Assembly (NCBI RefSeq): GCF_017745275.1
Contig: NZ_JAGHZS010000005.1
Span: forward strand, 310,001 to 374,000
Direction: 5' to 3'
Length of the DNA: 64,000 bases
DNA from: Chitinophaga sp.
GTDB lineage: Bacteria > Bacteroidota > Bacteroidia > Chitinophagales > Chitinophagaceae
Shown here piece by piece: positions 27,040 to 35,168 of this stretch. Made by a program: the position numbers and the translations under genes. The notes beneath the pieces were generated by a model that ran no database searches, had not been told where the DNA came from, and saw only the letters and a program-made list of their open reading frames with translations. Position 1 is the first letter of the stretch. Every line of letters starts with the position of its first letter.

Positions 27040-27630
27040 TTAGTCGCTTTCCTTTTCCAGTACGCGGGCAATATTTCGATCAGGAACCAGCCAGATAATG
27101 GCTACCAGCACAAACAGGCTACCGGATAGCACTGCGCTGTAAAAAGCCATCGGGATCGCCAGTATATATAGTCCTACGGAGATAAGCGCTTTCTTGCGTT
27201 GTTGCTTTAAAACGTTTACCATGGCAGGGTCATAGGATGGGTGGCACTTTATGATCACCTGTTGTAATATGGTAAATGCTACACCACACATCATCAGCAG
27301 CAGGGCATACAGGATCAGCGTATGCGGTGCAAAGTGGTTGTCGCCCATCCACGCAGTAGCAAAGGGGATGAGGGATAGCCAGAACAGTAAATGCATATTG
27401 GACCACATAATGCCCGGGCCTACTTTCTTCACCGTATGTAAAAGGTGGTGATGGTTACACCAATAAATCCCTACATAAATAAAACTGATAATGTAACTGA
27501 GTACAGTAGGATAGAGTGGCAGCAAGTCTTTCCACTCTTCACCATGTGGTACTTTAATTTCCAGCACCATAATGGTGATGATGATAGCGATAACCCCATC
27601 GCTGAAGGCTTCAAGGCGACTTTTATTCAT
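27040..27630 (-). CDS. TMEM175-like (DUF1211) potassium channel protein
   Basis: The 196-residue product opens with SRLEAFSDGVIAIIITIMVLEIKVP, the first-helix FSDG signature of bacterial TMEM175/DUF1211 proteins. Six hydrophobic helices follow, with WCNHHHLLH in helix 3 region and NMHLLFWLSLIPFATAW. Bacterial TMEM175 proteins assemble as K+ channels in the inner membrane. I use the ATG at 27630 since it matches the family start; upstream in-frame sequence to 27705 is unlikely to be coding. Confidence 0.9.
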   Translation of the reverse strand: MNKSRLEAFSDGVIAIIITIMVLEIKVPHGEEWKDLLPLYPTVLSYIISFIYVGIYWCNHHHLLHTVKKVGPGIMWSNMHLLFWLSLIPFATAWMGDNHFAPHTLILYALLLMMCGVAFTILQQVIIKCHPSYDPAMVNVLKQQRKKALISVGLYILAIPMAFYSAVLSGSLFVLVAIIWLVPDRNIARVLEKESD

Positions 27631-27705
27631 ACAGATTGTTAAATGTACCTGTGAATATAGAATAAACGCACGAATTTTAACCCGGCAGGAGTGGGCTGGC
27701 TTCAT

Positions 27706-27713
27706 TATTTTTG
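27706..27713 (+). promoter_or_regulatory. -7 promoter box (TATTTTTG)
   Basis: TATTTTTG lies four bases before the ATG at 27718, as for the AraC gene at 14373. If used, the NUDIX mRNA would have almost no leader. No good -33 element was seen. Confidence 0.35.
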
Positions 27714-27717
27714 TGGC

Positions 27718-28131
27718 ATGAACTATATCAATTGTGCCGGCCTGGTGGTAGTAAAAGACCGTAAATTATTATTAGCATTTAGTAAGAATAAAGGCGCCTG
27801 GTATTTACCGGGTGGAAAAACTGATCCCGGCGAAACCCCGCTGGCAGGCTTGCAACGGGAAATCAGGGAAGAATTGAACCTGGATTTACCAGCCGATAGT
27901 CTTCATTGGTATTATCATATTACGGCGCCGGCGTTTGGAGAGCACCAGCTGGAAATGCGCCAGGATTGTTTCCTGCATGATCTCCGGCAAATACCCCGCC
28001 CTTCCGCTGAAATAGGTGCTATCCGTTATTTTGACCTGGCGGAATATTTAAAAGAAGAACACCAGGTAGCCGGGGTATTGATAGCATTTAGGAAATTACA
28101 GGAAGATGGATTAGTAGATGTGGTTTCGTAA
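27718..28131 (+). CDS. NUDIX hydrolase
   Basis: The 137-residue product contains the Nudix box GKTDPGETPLAGLQREIREELNL-like pattern (about residues 38-60, G-x5-E-x7-REUXEE), the metal-binding helix of this superfamily. It should hydrolyse a nucleoside diphosphate linked to another group in the cytoplasm. The ATG at 27718 fits the family start and lies next to a -7 box. The exact substrate is not predictable. Confidence 0.92.
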   Translation: MNYINCAGLVVVKDRKLLLAFSKNKGAWYLPGGKTDPGETPLAGLQREIREELNLDLPADSLHWYYHITAPAFGEHQLEMRQDCFLHDLRQIPRPSAEIGAIRYFDLAEYLKEEHQVAGVLIAFRKLQEDGLVDVVS

Positions 28132-28183
28132 AAAGCGCACTTTTATCCTTGCATAATTCGCCGTATTTTATCGCTCCTAAAAT

Positions 28184-29122
28184 ATGATGATGAAAAAAAT
28201 CTTCTTTTTTATACTGTGCTGCGGACTGGTAAAAACTGCTGTCGCCCAACAACCGGTTTACCTGTTTTCCTACTTTAAAGATAACGGGCAGGATGGGTTG
28301 CACCTGGCGTATAGCCGTGATGGATATACCTGGAAAGAACTGAATCATGGCCGTGCTGTGCTGGCCCCCACGGTAGGAGAGGATAAACTGATGCGGGACC
28401 CCTGTATTATCCGGGGAGCTGATAGCCTGTTTCATATGGTGTGGACGGTGAGCTGGAAGGAGAAAGGCATTGGCTATGCGGCTTCTCCGGATCTGTTGCA
28501 CTGGTCCGAACAAAAAGATATCCCGGTGATGAAGCAGGAACCAGGCGCACGCAACTGCTGGGCGCCGGAGATCACTTATGATGCGCGGCATAAAACCTAT
28601 ATGATTTACTGGGCTACCACCATACCCGGCCGGTTCACTGCCGGGGAAAAAACCGGGGATGATCAGTATAATCATCGCTTGTATTATGTAACCACCAAAG
28701 ACTTTAAGCAATTCAGTTCCACCAGGTTATTATATGATCCCGGCTTCAACGTGATAGACGCCACTATTGTACCCGACCACGGGAAATACCTAATGTTCCT
28801 CAAAGACGAAACAAGAACCCCTCCACAGAAAAATATCCGTATTGCTACCAGCAAAAAATTAACGGGTGGATATGGGAAGCCATCTGCGCCTATCACGGGT
28901 AATTACTGGGCCGAGGGCCCTACCACATTGAAAATTGGCAACCGCTGGATCGTATATTTCGATAAGTATACGCAACACAGTTATGGAGCGGTAACCTCTA
29001 CCGACCTGGTTCATTGGGAGGATATTTCCGATAAATTAGCGATGCCAGCCGGCCTTCGTCATGGAACAGTGGTGGAGATAACGGAAGCGGAGCTGGACCA
29101 GGTACTTAAAAATACCCCTTAA
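28184..29122 (+). CDS. GH43-like secreted glycoside hydrolase
   Basis: The 312-residue product has a signal peptide (about 1-21, ending AVAQQ) and a five-bladed propeller pattern. MRDPCII near residue 69 supplies a likely catalytic Asp, NCWAPEITYD near 124 is a GH43-type blade motif, and NYWAEGPTTL near 243 supplies a likely acid Glu. GH43 enzymes remove arabinose or xylose units from plant polysaccharides. The gene stands alone, outside any SusC/SusD locus in this window. Confidence 0.8.
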   Translation: MMMKKIFFFILCCGLVKTAVAQQPVYLFSYFKDNGQDGLHLAYSRDGYTWKELNHGRAVLAPTVGEDKLMRDPCIIRGADSLFHMVWTVSWKEKGIGYAASPDLLHWSEQKDIPVMKQEPGARNCWAPEITYDARHKTYMIYWATTIPGRFTAGEKTGDDQYNHRLYYVTTKDFKQFSSTRLLYDPGFNVIDATIVPDHGKYLMFLKDETRTPPQKNIRIATSKKLTGGYGKPSAPITGNYWAEGPTTLKIGNRWIVYFDKYTQHSYGAVTSTDLVHWEDISDKLAMPAGLRHGTVVEITEAELDQVLKNTP

Positions 29123-29207
29123 AGCGTGATTTTCGCGTTGTCGGTTTTGTTCTATTTTGAGGTGAATACCCGTAGTAATTTGCACCAAGAAATAAAACAA
29201 CAACGAC

Positions 29208-29711
29208 ATGTTTAAGTTTTCAACGTTAATGCTGGTTATCACCGCTACTTCCACCGCCCTGATGGCGGGTCTTTTCTACGCCTGGTCCTGTTCTGTGACC
29301 ATTGGTATTGCGCGCCTCCCGGATGCCGCTTACCTGTCGGCCATGCAGGTGATGAACCGTGCTATCCTGAACGGATTCTTTCTGAGTCTCTTTATGGGTA
29401 CGCTGATATTGCTACCGATCTGCACGTATATGTATTATCAGCAGCCACTCAACGGTACTTTCCTTTGCCTGCTGTTTGCAACCTTGTTTTATGCCATCGG
29501 CGTATTTGGAGTAACTATGGTTGGTAATGTACCGATGAATGATGCATTGGATGTCTTCAACATCCAGGGCGCTTCTGCCGCCGAACTGGCTGCGCAACGG
29601 CTCCGTTTTGAAGGCCCATGGAACAGTCTTAACCTGGTAAGAGCTATCTGCGGTACTATCTCCCTGGTATTTGTCATTATTGCCTGCATCCTTTCAAATA
29701 AATCGAAATGA
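29208..29711 (+). CDS. DUF1772 membrane protein
   Basis: The 167-residue product has four membrane helices and the DUF1772 features: an N-terminal TALMAGLFYAWS segment, and VPMNDAL followed by FEGPWNSLNLVRAICG near the last helix. DUF1772 proteins are related to anthrone-oxygenase-like membrane proteins, but bacterial members are uncharacterised. Its stop overlaps the start of the cytochrome gene by four bases, which indicates translational coupling. Confidence 0.85.
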   Translation: MFKFSTLMLVITATSTALMAGLFYAWSCSVTIGIARLPDAAYLSAMQVMNRAILNGFFLSLFMGTLILLPICTYMYYQQPLNGTFLCLLFATLFYAIGVFGVTMVGNVPMNDALDVFNIQGASAAELAAQRLRFEGPWNSLNLVRAICGTISLVFVIIACILSNKSK

Positions 29712-30037
29712 GAACCCACTCCATTGTAACCATGCTATTGCTGGTAGTATCCTCCGGCTATCCTTTTCAAACAAATCATGCGGCTACTGGTCCCGGCAAT
29801 ATCACTAAACTACAGCAAACCGCTTTGTCTGTGCTGACACAAAAATGCAATGTCTGTCATCGCACCAATAACCCGGGTAAAGTCTTTACTGCGGATAACA
29901 TGGAAAGCCTGGCGCCTAAAATTTACAAACAGGTGTTTGTGAAAAGAAGAATGCCCAAAGGCCGCGACATAAAGTTAACGGTGGAAGAAGAACAACAGTT
30001 GAGGGATTGGTTGGATACAGTGGCACGGCACGAGTAG
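29708..30037 (+). CDS. small secreted c-type cytochrome-like protein
   Basis: The 109-residue product has a signal peptide (about 1-24) and a single haem c motif KCNVCH (C47, C50, H51). A possible axial Met lies in RRMPKGRDIKLT near residue 80. It overlaps the DUF1772 gene by four bases, so the two likely form a membrane redox pair. Hairpin C begins directly after its stop codon. Confidence 0.8.
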   Translation: MRTHSIVTMLLLVVSSGYPFQTNHAATGPGNITKLQQTALSVLTQKCNVCHRTNNPGKVFTADNMESLAPKIYKQVFVKRRMPKGRDIKLTVEEEQQLRDWLDTVARHE

Positions 30038-30159
30038 AAGCAGAAAGCAAAAAGCAAAAAGCAAAAAGCTATTGAAGCGATTGATAGGAAGCGAATAAGT
30101 AATTTAAATACTCGCTTTCCTCAATCGCTTCAATAGCTTTTTGCTTTTTGCTTTCTGCT
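30038..30159. repeat. heptamer-armed hairpin C
   Basis: The left arm begins directly after the cytochrome stop codon and reads AAGCAGA, AAGCAAA three times, AAGCTAT, then TGAAGCGATTGA. The right arm, read as reverse complement, has AGCAGA, AAGCAAA twice, AAGCTAT, then TGAAGCGATTGA. The left arm thus carries one extra unit. The centre holds AATTTAAATA. The right end is four bases from the stop codon of the convergent monooxygenase gene. Confidence 0.87.
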
Positions 30160-30162
30160 ACA

Positions 30163-31338
30163 TTAATATTGTTTCAGCGTTATCGAATTCGCCACTTTCA
30201 TCGGCATTTCTATCATCATATTTTTCCATGGGGTATAAGGGAGAATTTTCCATATTTTTTCACTCATCCAAAGTTTGAAGGGTGTGCTGGGAACAAACCA
30301 GTCGGCGCCATCTGCCATTTTTTGACCGGCGGTAACGAAATCACGCATTTGTGCTTCATAGCGGGCAAAGGCAACGGTATGTTCTCCACTGGCAGCTTTG
30401 AGTTCTCCTGCTAAGACATAGGCGCCTACAACTGCCATACTGGTACCCATGCCAGATAGGGGAGAGGAACAGTGCGCAGCATCGCCCATTAAGGTGACCC
30501 GTCCGGAAGACCAACTATCCATTTTTATCTGGCAGGCGGCATCGAAGTAGAAGTCGTCGGTTTGGTCCATGTATTCAAGTAATTGTGGTACCACCCATTC
30601 ATCGTTGGCAAAGCGTTCGCGAATAATTTGTTGTTGTACTTTGGTATCGCGGTAGCTGTATGAAAAGGCAGGAGCGCTAAAATAAAGACTGGCTCTCGCT
30701 TCCTTGTCTTCCCTGGCGCTGAAAACGCCTATGCGCTTGCCAAGTGAACTATAGAACAGACCTGCCATATTTTGCAATTGCATGAAGTTGGGAACCGTAA
30801 ATATCGCAAAGTAAATGCCAAGGTGATGGCTAAATTGTGACTCCTCTCCGAAAGCAATGGAGCGGACTTTCGAATGCAGGCCATCAGCGCCTACTACAAT
30901 ATCAAAACGGCGGGTGTTGCCGCAGAGAAAGGTGACGGTTGCACCAGTCGCATCTTCCGCGATGGCGGTAATGGAATTGTCGAAGATATATTCCACATCG
31001 TGCCGGGTGGCTTCATAGAAAACGTTGGCAAGATCACCCCGCAAGATTTCCAGTTCTCCGCTGGTGAAACTGTCGGGCATTCGCGCCACTTCTTTGTTTC
31101 GTTTGTTGACGATGGAGATTTTGCCGGAGCGGGTTTCGAATTGCCGGATGTTACCGGTTAAATCCATGCGATCCAATACCTGCATGGCGGCGCCACGAAA
31201 ATCTACGGCGTAACCGCCGGGGCGGATATGAGGAGCACGCTCTACGATGGTTACCTGGAAACCATAACGATGCAGCCAGTAGGCTAAAGCTGGACCGGCA
31301 ATGCTGGCGCCGGATATGAGGATGTGTTTTGTTTTCAT
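30163..31338 (-). CDS. FAD-dependent monooxygenase (PHBH/TetX-like)
   Basis: The 391-residue product begins with the FAD-binding motif ISGASIAGPALAYWL (about 7-21). It has the second motif VVGADGLHSKVR near 160 and the ribityl-binding GDAAHCSSPLSGMGTS near 290, which together define group A flavoprotein monooxygenases. The closest well-known types are TetX and similar aromatic hydroxylases. I use the ATG at 31338, which begins the Rossmann fold correctly; the frame continues to 31443. The substrate is unknown, and tetracycline inactivation should not be assumed. Confidence 0.9.
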   Translation of the reverse strand: MKTKHILISGASIAGPALAYWLHRYGFQVTIVERAPHIRPGGYAVDFRGAAMQVLDRMDLTGNIRQFETRSGKISIVNKRNKEVARMPDSFTSGELEILRGDLANVFYEATRHDVEYIFDNSITAIAEDATGATVTFLCGNTRRFDIVVGADGLHSKVRSIAFGEESQFSHHLGIYFAIFTVPNFMQLQNMAGLFYSSLGKRIGVFSAREDKEARASLYFSAPAFSYSYRDTKVQQQIIRERFANDEWVVPQLLEYMDQTDDFYFDAACQIKMDSWSSGRVTLMGDAAHCSSPLSGMGTSMAVVGAYVLAGELKAASGEHTVAFARYEAQMRDFVTAGQKMADGADWFVPSTPFKLWMSEKIWKILPYTPWKNMMIEMPMKVANSITLKQY

Positions 31339-31448
31339 GAAGGCGAAGCTAGGATAGCGGGTAACCAATATCCATCTGAAACAGGCAAGTCCGCCGGATA
31401 AGTCGGTGAAAACGGCCCGACGGCCGGTAAAGGGAGGCGCCACGGATG

Positions 31449-32045
31449 TTATATATCTCCCAATGTAACATTCCTCCCGGTGAAAAATATATCAGGTGCG
31501 GCGACAGCAGTGACTACCTTTGAAGATTGGTATTCCCAGTTAATTTCCATTTGTTGCGAAGGGCTTTTAGCGCCTTCCAGCGATAACAGTGTAGCCTTTA
31601 CCGGTAGTCCGCCGGCGAAGCCTGTCAATGCACCGGAGGTAGCAATAACGCGGTGGCAGGGCAGTATAATAGACACCGGGTTTCTGCCATTGGCTGCCCC
31701 TACTGCCCGTACGGCTTTAGGATTATTTAGTTGTTCCGCTATCTGCAAATAAGTACGGGTTTCGCCGTAAGGAATGGTGGCCAGTATAGCCCACACCGCT
31801 TTCTGAAAGGCAGTGCCCTGTAAGTCCAATGGTATAGCAAAGGTAGTTCGCTTTCCTTCAAAATATTCCTGCAATTGTTGCATGGTGGCTACCAGCACCG
31901 GATGTTGGTCCGCTTTGATATCCGGCGTTGCCCGCACCCGCCCGGGACGATCATCTTCCCAGAGAATAGCCGCCAGCCCTTTGTCGCTCCCAACCAGGGT
32001 AAGTTTGCCTACCGGTGTATCCATGTATGTATATACAAATCCCAT
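31449..32045 (-). CDS. ogt: methylated-DNA--protein-cysteine methyltransferase
   Basis: The 198-residue product contains the active-site motif PCHRVI (acceptor Cys130) and the helix-turn-helix region GETRTYLQIAEQLNNPKAVRAVG near 95-116. It repairs O6-alkylguanine by irreversible transfer of the alkyl group to its own cysteine. The C-terminal part after about residue 160 is some 30 residues longer than typical Ogt and has no known motif. The ATG at 32045 is preferred over one at 32072. The FAD monooxygenase follows on the same strand. Confidence 0.92.
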   Translation of the reverse strand: MGFVYTYMDTPVGKLTLVGSDKGLAAILWEDDRPGRVRATPDIKADQHPVLVATMQQLQEYFEGKRTTFAIPLDLQGTAFQKAVWAILATIPYGETRTYLQIAEQLNNPKAVRAVGAANGRNPVSIILPCHRVIATSGALTGFAGGLPVKATLLSLEGAKSPSQQMEINWEYQSSKVVTAVAAPDIFFTGRNVTLGDI

Positions 32046-32143
32046 CTTCCTGCAGTTTATAATCAATAGCAAGATATTTACTTTTTGTTTCTTACTGCTA
32101 TATCCGGAGGAATTAACTAATTTAAGGACTTATTTAAAACGCT

Positions 32144-32719
32144 ATGATACACCATCTATTCAAACTATGCCTCTTATGTTGCTTTTGTTTGCCGGTAATG
32201 GCACAAAAGAAAGCCAACGAATTACATTTTACCAGTAGCCAGCGACAATTAATTACGGTATATAAAGGCAATATTTTTGTAAACGGTAATAAAGCATTTG
32301 TATTCCATGAAGATATTATCAACTATCCCAGCAAGCGTAACCGCCTGGTAGAAGATGGTGCTTCCGTATTCCTCTTCCTGGAAGTAAATGGCAGCCCTAA
32401 GAAAAACAAGCTGTATGTTTTCCGGATTGACCATTCCCTGGCAGATTCTGTGTTGACAGCCATCAGCTCCGACGTAAAAGACTACGACCATGATGGTAAC
32501 CTGGAATTTGGTGGTAGCGAACAGGCGCCGCCTAATCCATCCGCAGATACGATTTATTACGTGCCTTCCCGGTTTTATGAAATCAGGAAAGGCAGGATTA
32601 ATTTTGATGCAGCACTGACTGAAACCACTGATAAAAAAGTGAATGGTATTTATATGCCGGATGCCTGGGATGAAAAAGGCACCTTTCAGTTGATTCCCAA
32701 ACCGAAGAAGAAACACTGA
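32144..32719 (+). CDS. secreted hypothetical protein
   Basis: The 191-residue product has a signal peptide (1-20, ending VMAQ) and otherwise unassigned beta-rich sequence. DYDHDGNLEFGG near residue 115 resembles a DxDxDG calcium-binding loop of the VCBS/EF-hand type. The tail is lysine-rich. It stands alone and ends in a terminator at 32735. Function unknown. Confidence 0.65.
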   Translation: MIHHLFKLCLLCCFCLPVMAQKKANELHFTSSQRQLITVYKGNIFVNGNKAFVFHEDIINYPSKRNRLVEDGASVFLFLEVNGSPKKNKLYVFRIDHSLADSVLTAISSDVKDYDHDGNLEFGGSEQAPPNPSADTIYYVPSRFYEIRKGRINFDAALTETTDKKVNGIYMPDAWDEKGTFQLIPKPKKKH

Positions 32720-32734
32720 TTAAAGGTGAATATG

Positions 32735-32776
32735 CAAAGGGCCACGGAACAAGTGTTTCGTGGCCCTTTGTATTTT
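32735..32776 (+). terminator. rho-independent terminator
   Basis: CAAAGGGCCACG pairs with CGTGGCCCTTTG over a 12-base loop, followed by TATTTTG. It separates the hypothetical gene at 32144 from the YqgE gene. Confidence 0.75.
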
Positions 32777-32782
32777 GATCCG

Positions 32783-32790
32783 TACATTTG
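32783..32790 (+). promoter_or_regulatory. -7 promoter box (TACATTTG)
   Basis: TACATTTG matches TAnnTTTG and lies 27 bases upstream of the YqgE start. No clear -33 element at the usual distance was found. Confidence 0.35.
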
Positions 32791-32816
32791 GGCTTTAAAA
32801 GTAGCAGGCTTACCAG

Positions 32817-33260
32817 ATGATAAACGCAGGCATATATATCGGCAGCACGTCATTGCTGGATGATACCGTTTTTGAAGAAACGGTGATACTCATTACGGAA
32901 TACAATGAAAAGGGTGCGATGGGATTTGTGGTCAATAAATTGTTCCCCCGTACCTTCAACGAGCTGCAGGAATTCAGTCATAGCAAGCCTTTCCCATTAT
33001 ACGAAGGAGGCCCGGTAGACCAGGAACATCTCTTCTTTGTGCATCGCCGGCCCGGGCTGATTACGGGAGGTGCGTTGATTGCGGGAAATATTTACCTGGG
33101 CGGAGATTTTAAAGCTGCGGTTAAACACATCAATAACGGTATTTTAACCGAAGAAGATATCCGTTTGTTTATAGGTTATTGTGGATGGGATTTTGGAGAG
33201 CTGGAAGCGGAAATAGCGGAAGGTAGCTGGCAGGTGTTGGAAGAAGCGAAATTATTTTAG
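32817..33260 (+). CDS. YqgE/AlgH family protein
   Basis: The 147-residue product has the family features: GSTSLLDDTVFEETVILITEYNEKGAMGFVVNK near the N-terminus, YEGGPVD near residue 61, and FIGYCGWDFGELEAEI near 119. YqgE/AlgH proteins are conserved in Proteobacteria and Bacteroidota; the structure is known but the role is not settled. This copy is shorter than the usual 180-190 residues, lacking part of the N-terminal extension. Confidence 0.85.
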   Translation: MINAGIYIGSTSLLDDTVFEETVILITEYNEKGAMGFVVNKLFPRTFNELQEFSHSKPFPLYEGGPVDQEHLFFVHRRPGLITGGALIAGNIYLGGDFKAAVKHINNGILTEEDIRLFIGYCGWDFGELEAEIAEGSWQVLEEAKLF

Positions 33261-33269
33261 TATACTTAT

Positions 33270-33400
33270 CAACAAAAGAAAGTCAGGATTTTTCGCAAAG
33301 CTTTCAGGCTGCCTGCAACATGCTTCTCCAGCGTGCTTACAGGTACATTCACTAGTTGTGCAGCTTCCCTCCATGGAGGCCGCCTTTTACTTTTAATCTG
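33270..33400 (-). pseudogene. fragment of ECF sigma factor region 4
   Basis: On the minus strand, directly after the stop codon at 33401-33403 and in the same frame, about 43 codons read through REAAQLVNVPVSTLEKHV then LKALRKIL before a stop at 33270. This is the helix-turn-helix of sigma region 4 of the Bacteroidota ECF type. No region 2 is found upstream and no start codon is evident, so I read it as the decayed 3' end of a sigma factor gene. Confidence 0.6.
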
Positions 33401-33616
33401 TTAACAGGAAATGTCAGGAACTTCCAGTGCCATGATCGCTTCTCCTAAACCCAGCCCTAGTTCCTGCCTGGCCAGTATTATTATTTCCAGGGTATTACAG
33501 ATCCCCATTTCCCTCAATATGGGTGGTAGTTTTTTGAGATTAGCAAGATCATTGTCGTAAACCTGGTGAAAGGTTTTTATCACTGCTTCCGGAAATTCTA
33601 TTTTAGGTATTGACAT
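33401..33616 (-). CDS. small hypothetical protein
   Basis: The 71-residue product is acidic to neutral with a predicted helical core (DLANLKKLPPILREMG, then ARQELGLGLGEAIMALE). The second half is loosely reminiscent of the L7/L12 C-terminal helix pattern, but this is too weak for a call. A sigma-region-4 fragment follows in frame after its stop codon. It is divergent from the metalloprotease-like gene at 33739. Coding is plausible but not certain. Confidence 0.5.
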   Translation of the reverse strand: MSIPKIEFPEAVIKTFHQVYDNDLANLKKLPPILREMGICNTLEIIILARQELGLGLGEAIMALEVPDISC

Positions 33617-33738
33617 AAATAGCAGTTGTTAATTTGGAATCTATGGCAAAGAAAGAAAAATTTTCTGCACGATTTTATTTTACCTTGCATCTTTATGCCC
33701 TATGCCAGGGAATGGTTACAACAAATAAATAGACCTTC

Positions 33739-34698
33739 ATGTTTTTCAACCAAAAAAAATCCGTTTTCGTTATTGCCCTCATTTGTTCCCTCACCAGCGC
33801 TATCACCGGCCGCGGACAAAATTCTGCCAACATTTTTACCAGCGATATAGATCATTTCTGGGAGGCGTTCGACAGCGTTCAAACGGTCAAAGACAGCGTC
33901 CAACAAGTGGCGGTCATGCAGCGATTGTACATCGATAAGGGTACCGAAGGACTGAAACACTTCATGGTACTCCGGAATTTTAATGCCGCCAGACTGGTGG
34001 TGGCAATTAATAAATACCCTAAGTTTTGGGCTTCTATCAGGAATAGCACATTGAGCATAAAAGGGCAGTTACCAGCCATAGAAGCTAATCTGCAGAAATT
34101 TGATGCGCTGTACCCTGAACACCGGCAAGGGAAAATATTCTTTACCATCACAGCTGTTCGTGCAGCCGGCACCGTTAAGGATTCCATAATGCTGATTGGT
34201 TCAGAAATAGCTACCGGGAATATACATACCGACATATCGGAGTTCCCCGACAAAAGACTGGCAAATTTTTTTAAAACCAAAACCTCTGATAATATCGTCC
34301 CGGTGGTGATCCATGAATATGTACATACCCAGCAAAAAGGCAATGCCAAAAAACTGCTGGAGCAAGCAATTTGTGAAGGCGCCTGTGATTTCATTGCAGA
34401 ACTGGTACTGGATACCCCTTTGACCAATTCTTACCTCGAATATGGCCGGCAACATGAAGCGGAATTGAAGCCGCAGTTCCAAAAAGAAATGATGGGAGAA
34501 GACTGGAGCAACTGGCTGTATAATGGCGCGGTGACCAAAACCATGGGCGACCTGGGTTACTTCATGGGATACAGTATCTGCAAATCTTATTATCAAGAGG
34601 CTGAAAATAAATCACAGGCAATAAAGGATATTCTCCGTTTGGACTATGGTGATGGTGCCGCCGTGCTGAAGTTTTTAAAAGACTCCCGTTACTATTAA
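33739..34698 (+). CDS. putative secreted zinc metalloprotease (DUF2268/GldB-like)
   Basis: The 319-residue product has a signal peptide (about 1-27) and the zinc motif HEYVH (H192, E193, H196), with a downstream glutamate in CEGACDF (E213) positioned to be the third ligand. This gluzincin-like pattern is found in DUF2268 proteins, including relatives of the gliding protein GldB. The mature protein would act in the periplasm or at the surface. Whether it is an active protease is unproven. It ends in a terminator that overlaps the convergent gene. Confidence 0.75.
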   Translation: MFFNQKKSVFVIALICSLTSAITGRGQNSANIFTSDIDHFWEAFDSVQTVKDSVQQVAVMQRLYIDKGTEGLKHFMVLRNFNAARLVVAINKYPKFWASIRNSTLSIKGQLPAIEANLQKFDALYPEHRQGKIFFTITAVRAAGTVKDSIMLIGSEIATGNIHTDISEFPDKRLANFFKTKTSDNIVPVVIHEYVHTQQKGNAKKLLEQAICEGACDFIAELVLDTPLTNSYLEYGRQHEAELKPQFQKEMMGEDWSNWLYNGAVTKTMGDLGYFMGYSICKSYYQEAENKSQAIKDILRLDYGDGAAVLKFLKDSRYY

Positions 34699-34702
34699 TA
34701 TC

Positions 34703-34728
34703 AACCGTCAGAAATGACGGTTTTTTTG
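34703..34728. terminator. rho-independent terminator, overlapping convergent gene
   Basis: AACCGTCA pairs with TGACGGTT around a GAAA tetraloop and is followed by a T run. It terminates the gene ending at 34698. The last codons and stop (34708) of the convergent isomerase gene lie within this hairpin. Confidence 0.8.
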
Positions 34729-35085
34729 TGTGTTAAGCGGATCGATTAATGATCTGTTGCAATAAGTAGCTGCTTCAAACTCGCTGATGTTGATGGATAC
34801 AAAGGAGATGTCGGGTAACAGTGGCGCTATTTTTTCGATGATCACTTTGGCAAGGTGGGCTTTCTGATCAGTGGTCCGGCCTTGCATGATATAACCAAAG
34901 ATATGCAGGAAGCTGTTTTTACCTGCACCCAGTTTATAATATTCAAAGGGTACAATGCGTACTTTAATATCATTGTCTGCAAACAGCCCGGTAGCTGCAG
35001 CCGTATCGTGTACGGTATCCATGAGGACCTCCGCGGGTTGTATGGCTAACACATTGGCGGAGCATTCAATAATGAAATGAGGCAT
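34708..35085 (-). CDS. 5-carboxymethyl-2-hydroxymuconate isomerase-like protein
   Basis: The 125-residue product starts with MPHFIIECSANV, so Pro1 of the tautomerase superfamily would be exposed after Met removal. The middle contains VRIVPFEYYKLGAG and HIFGYIMQGRTTDQKAHL, as in the CHMI subfamily. It should catalyse a keto-enol type isomerisation. No homoprotocatechuate pathway genes adjoin it, so the physiological substrate is open. Its 3' end is embedded in the terminator of the opposite gene. Confidence 0.85.
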   Translation of the reverse strand: MPHFIIECSANVLAIQPAEVLMDTVHDTAAATGLFADNDIKVRIVPFEYYKLGAGKNSFLHIFGYIMQGRTTDQKAHLAKVIIEKIAPLLPDISFVSINISEFEAATYCNRSLIDPLNTQKNRHF

Positions 35086-35108
35086 ATGTAATTTTTTTGG
35101 GAGATGAC

Positions 35109-35148
35109 CACCGGGAAGGTGTTGCATAGAAGCAATTCCCTCCCGGTG
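35109..35148. other. intergenic hairpin between co-directional genes
   Basis: CACCGGGA and TCCCGGTG can pair across 24 bases in the gap between the esterase end (35169) and the isomerase start (35085). There is no T run on the minus strand, so it may stabilise or attenuate the transcript rather than terminate it. Confidence 0.35.
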
Positions 35149-35168
35149 ATGCGATCCTCTAATATCGG

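Noticed and set aside
30163..31338. Tetracycline resistance (tetX) assignment
   Set aside because: The FAD motifs are shared by all group A monooxygenases; no TetX-specific residues could be verified by eye.
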